DNA from: an uncultured Kordiimonadaceae bacterium
GTDB lineage: Bacteria; Pseudomonadota; Alphaproteobacteria; Sphingomonadales; Emcibacteraceae
Length of the DNA stretch: 35,971 nucleotides
Direction: 5' to 3'
NCBI GenBank assembly: GCA_937914685.1
Contig: CALDNY010000297.1
Location: forward strand, 1-35,971
Under the pieces are notes generated by a model that was given only the letters and a program-made list of their open reading frames with translations, did no database searches and had not been told where the DNA came from. Shown one piece after another: positions 35,218 to 35,971 of this stretch. The translations under genes were made by a program, and so were the position numbers. Positions within the stretch are counted from its first letter, which is position 1; every line of letters begins with the position of its first letter.

Positions 35218-35971
35218 ATGGCTGCAAATCTAGTATTAAATAATGGTTGGCACGAAGCCGTAATTATGGTGAGTGATCTAGACCGTATCGCAAAAGATCT
35301 TGAAATTGTCGGCAACTGGAAAGTCCTTGACGAAGGAAAAGTTGATCGCGCTCAATTAAACTTATGGGGCCTTTCGGACGAGGTGACGGGCCAGTATAAA
35401 CTCATAAAAAATCCTGAAGCCAATAAAGGATTTATTAGGTTTGTGACGCTTGATAAACAACCACAAAAACAAATCAGACCGGCCGGACAGATTTGGGAAA
35501 GTGGTGGTATATTTGATTTAAATTTCCGCGTAACTGACATCAATCAGAAATTTGAACAGCTTCTTAATCGTGGCTGGGCCGCTTATAACGAACCGGCACA
35601 ATATGAATTTGGACCGGTCGTTGTTAGCGAAGTACTTATGGTTGGCCCAGACGGGGTTTGCTTTGCCCTCATCGAACGTATTGCACCACCCCTTGAAGAA
35701 AAGGGCAATGCCAACGAAATTGGCCGCACATTCAATTCCACCATGATCGTGAGCGATCTTGAAAAGTCGTTTAAGTTCTTTAATGAGACTTTGGAATTTA
35801 AAACGGCAATGGAAGTTATAGGACACAGCCTTCCGCCTGGTCCCAATGTCTTGGGGATTGCTCATAACATTGCACCTAATCATCCAATGAATGTCTATAT
35901 TGTTCATCCAAACGGCGTTACAGACGGCTCCATCGAGCTGCTTACTCTGGACGGCCTTGAAGGCAGAGATT
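35218..35971 (+). CDS. VOC family protein, two VOC modules (truncated by window edge)
   Basis: ORF absent from the track because it runs off the end; ATG 35218 follows the amine oxidase stop by 3 nt; MAANLVLNNGWHEAVIMVSDLDRIAKDLEIVGNWKVL... NEIGRTFNSTMIVSDLEKSFKFFNETLEFKTAMEV. Confidence 0.85.
   Translation, partial: MAANLVLNNGWHEAVIMVSDLDRIAKDLEIVGNWKVLDEGKVDRAQLNLWGLSDEVTGQYKLIKNPEANKGFIRFVTLDKQPQKQIRPAGQIWESGGIFDLNFRVTDINQKFEQLLNRGWAAYNEPAQYEFGPVVVSEVLMVGPDGVCFALIERIAPPLEEKGNANEIGRTFNSTMIVSDLEKSFKFFNETLEFKTAMEVIGHSLPPGPNVLGIAHNIAPNHPMNVYIVHPNGVTDGSIELLTLDGLEGRD

Noticed and set aside
1-35971. CRISPR arrays, tRNA/rRNA genes, IS elements, prophage, toxin-antitoxin or defence genes
   Set aside because: No direct-repeat/spacer pattern, tRNA-like cloverleaf, transposase, integrase or defence-family motif was recognised; the only repeats found are short operator-like motifs and the His-tail low-complexity tract.

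Overview
The window is a dense catabolic and transport gene cluster from a Gram-negative bacterium, probably a moderate-GC alphaproteobacterium (taxonomy is inference). I support about 27 protein-coding genes and no rRNA, tRNA, CRISPR array, transposase or phage gene. It encodes a TonB receptor, a TRAP transporter, an MFS transporter and a NicO-type metal transporter. The enzymes are rich in C-N bond chemistry: two PuuE-like polysaccharide-deacetylase-fold proteins, two isochorismatase-fold amidases, HyuA/HyuB, a nitrilase-fold protein and a flavin amine oxidase. CoA and carboxylate enzymes include two CaiB/BaiF proteins, an HMG-CoA-lyase-like protein, a LeuC/LeuD pair and an aldehyde dehydrogenase. 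There are also four VOC proteins, a cupin with a very His-rich tail, DUF1838 and DUF1330 proteins, and LysR, Crp/Fnr and GntR regulators. Main observations: (1) the nitrilase-fold protein has Ser at the catalytic Cys position and Arg at the catalytic Lys position; (2) a 14-bp Fnr-type palindrome (ATGAC-N4-GTCAT) occurs in four intergenic regions, three times with a -10-like hexamer exactly 21 nt away, next to an Fnr-like regulator with FNR-like Cys residues; (3) a second 12-mer, TATAATGATATA, recurs in five or six intergenic regions; (4) the His-rich cupin and a His-rich metal transporter share a predicted operon; (5) the enzyme set suggests an undescribed pathway for a cyclic imide or hydantoin-like N-heterocycle (hypothesis only).
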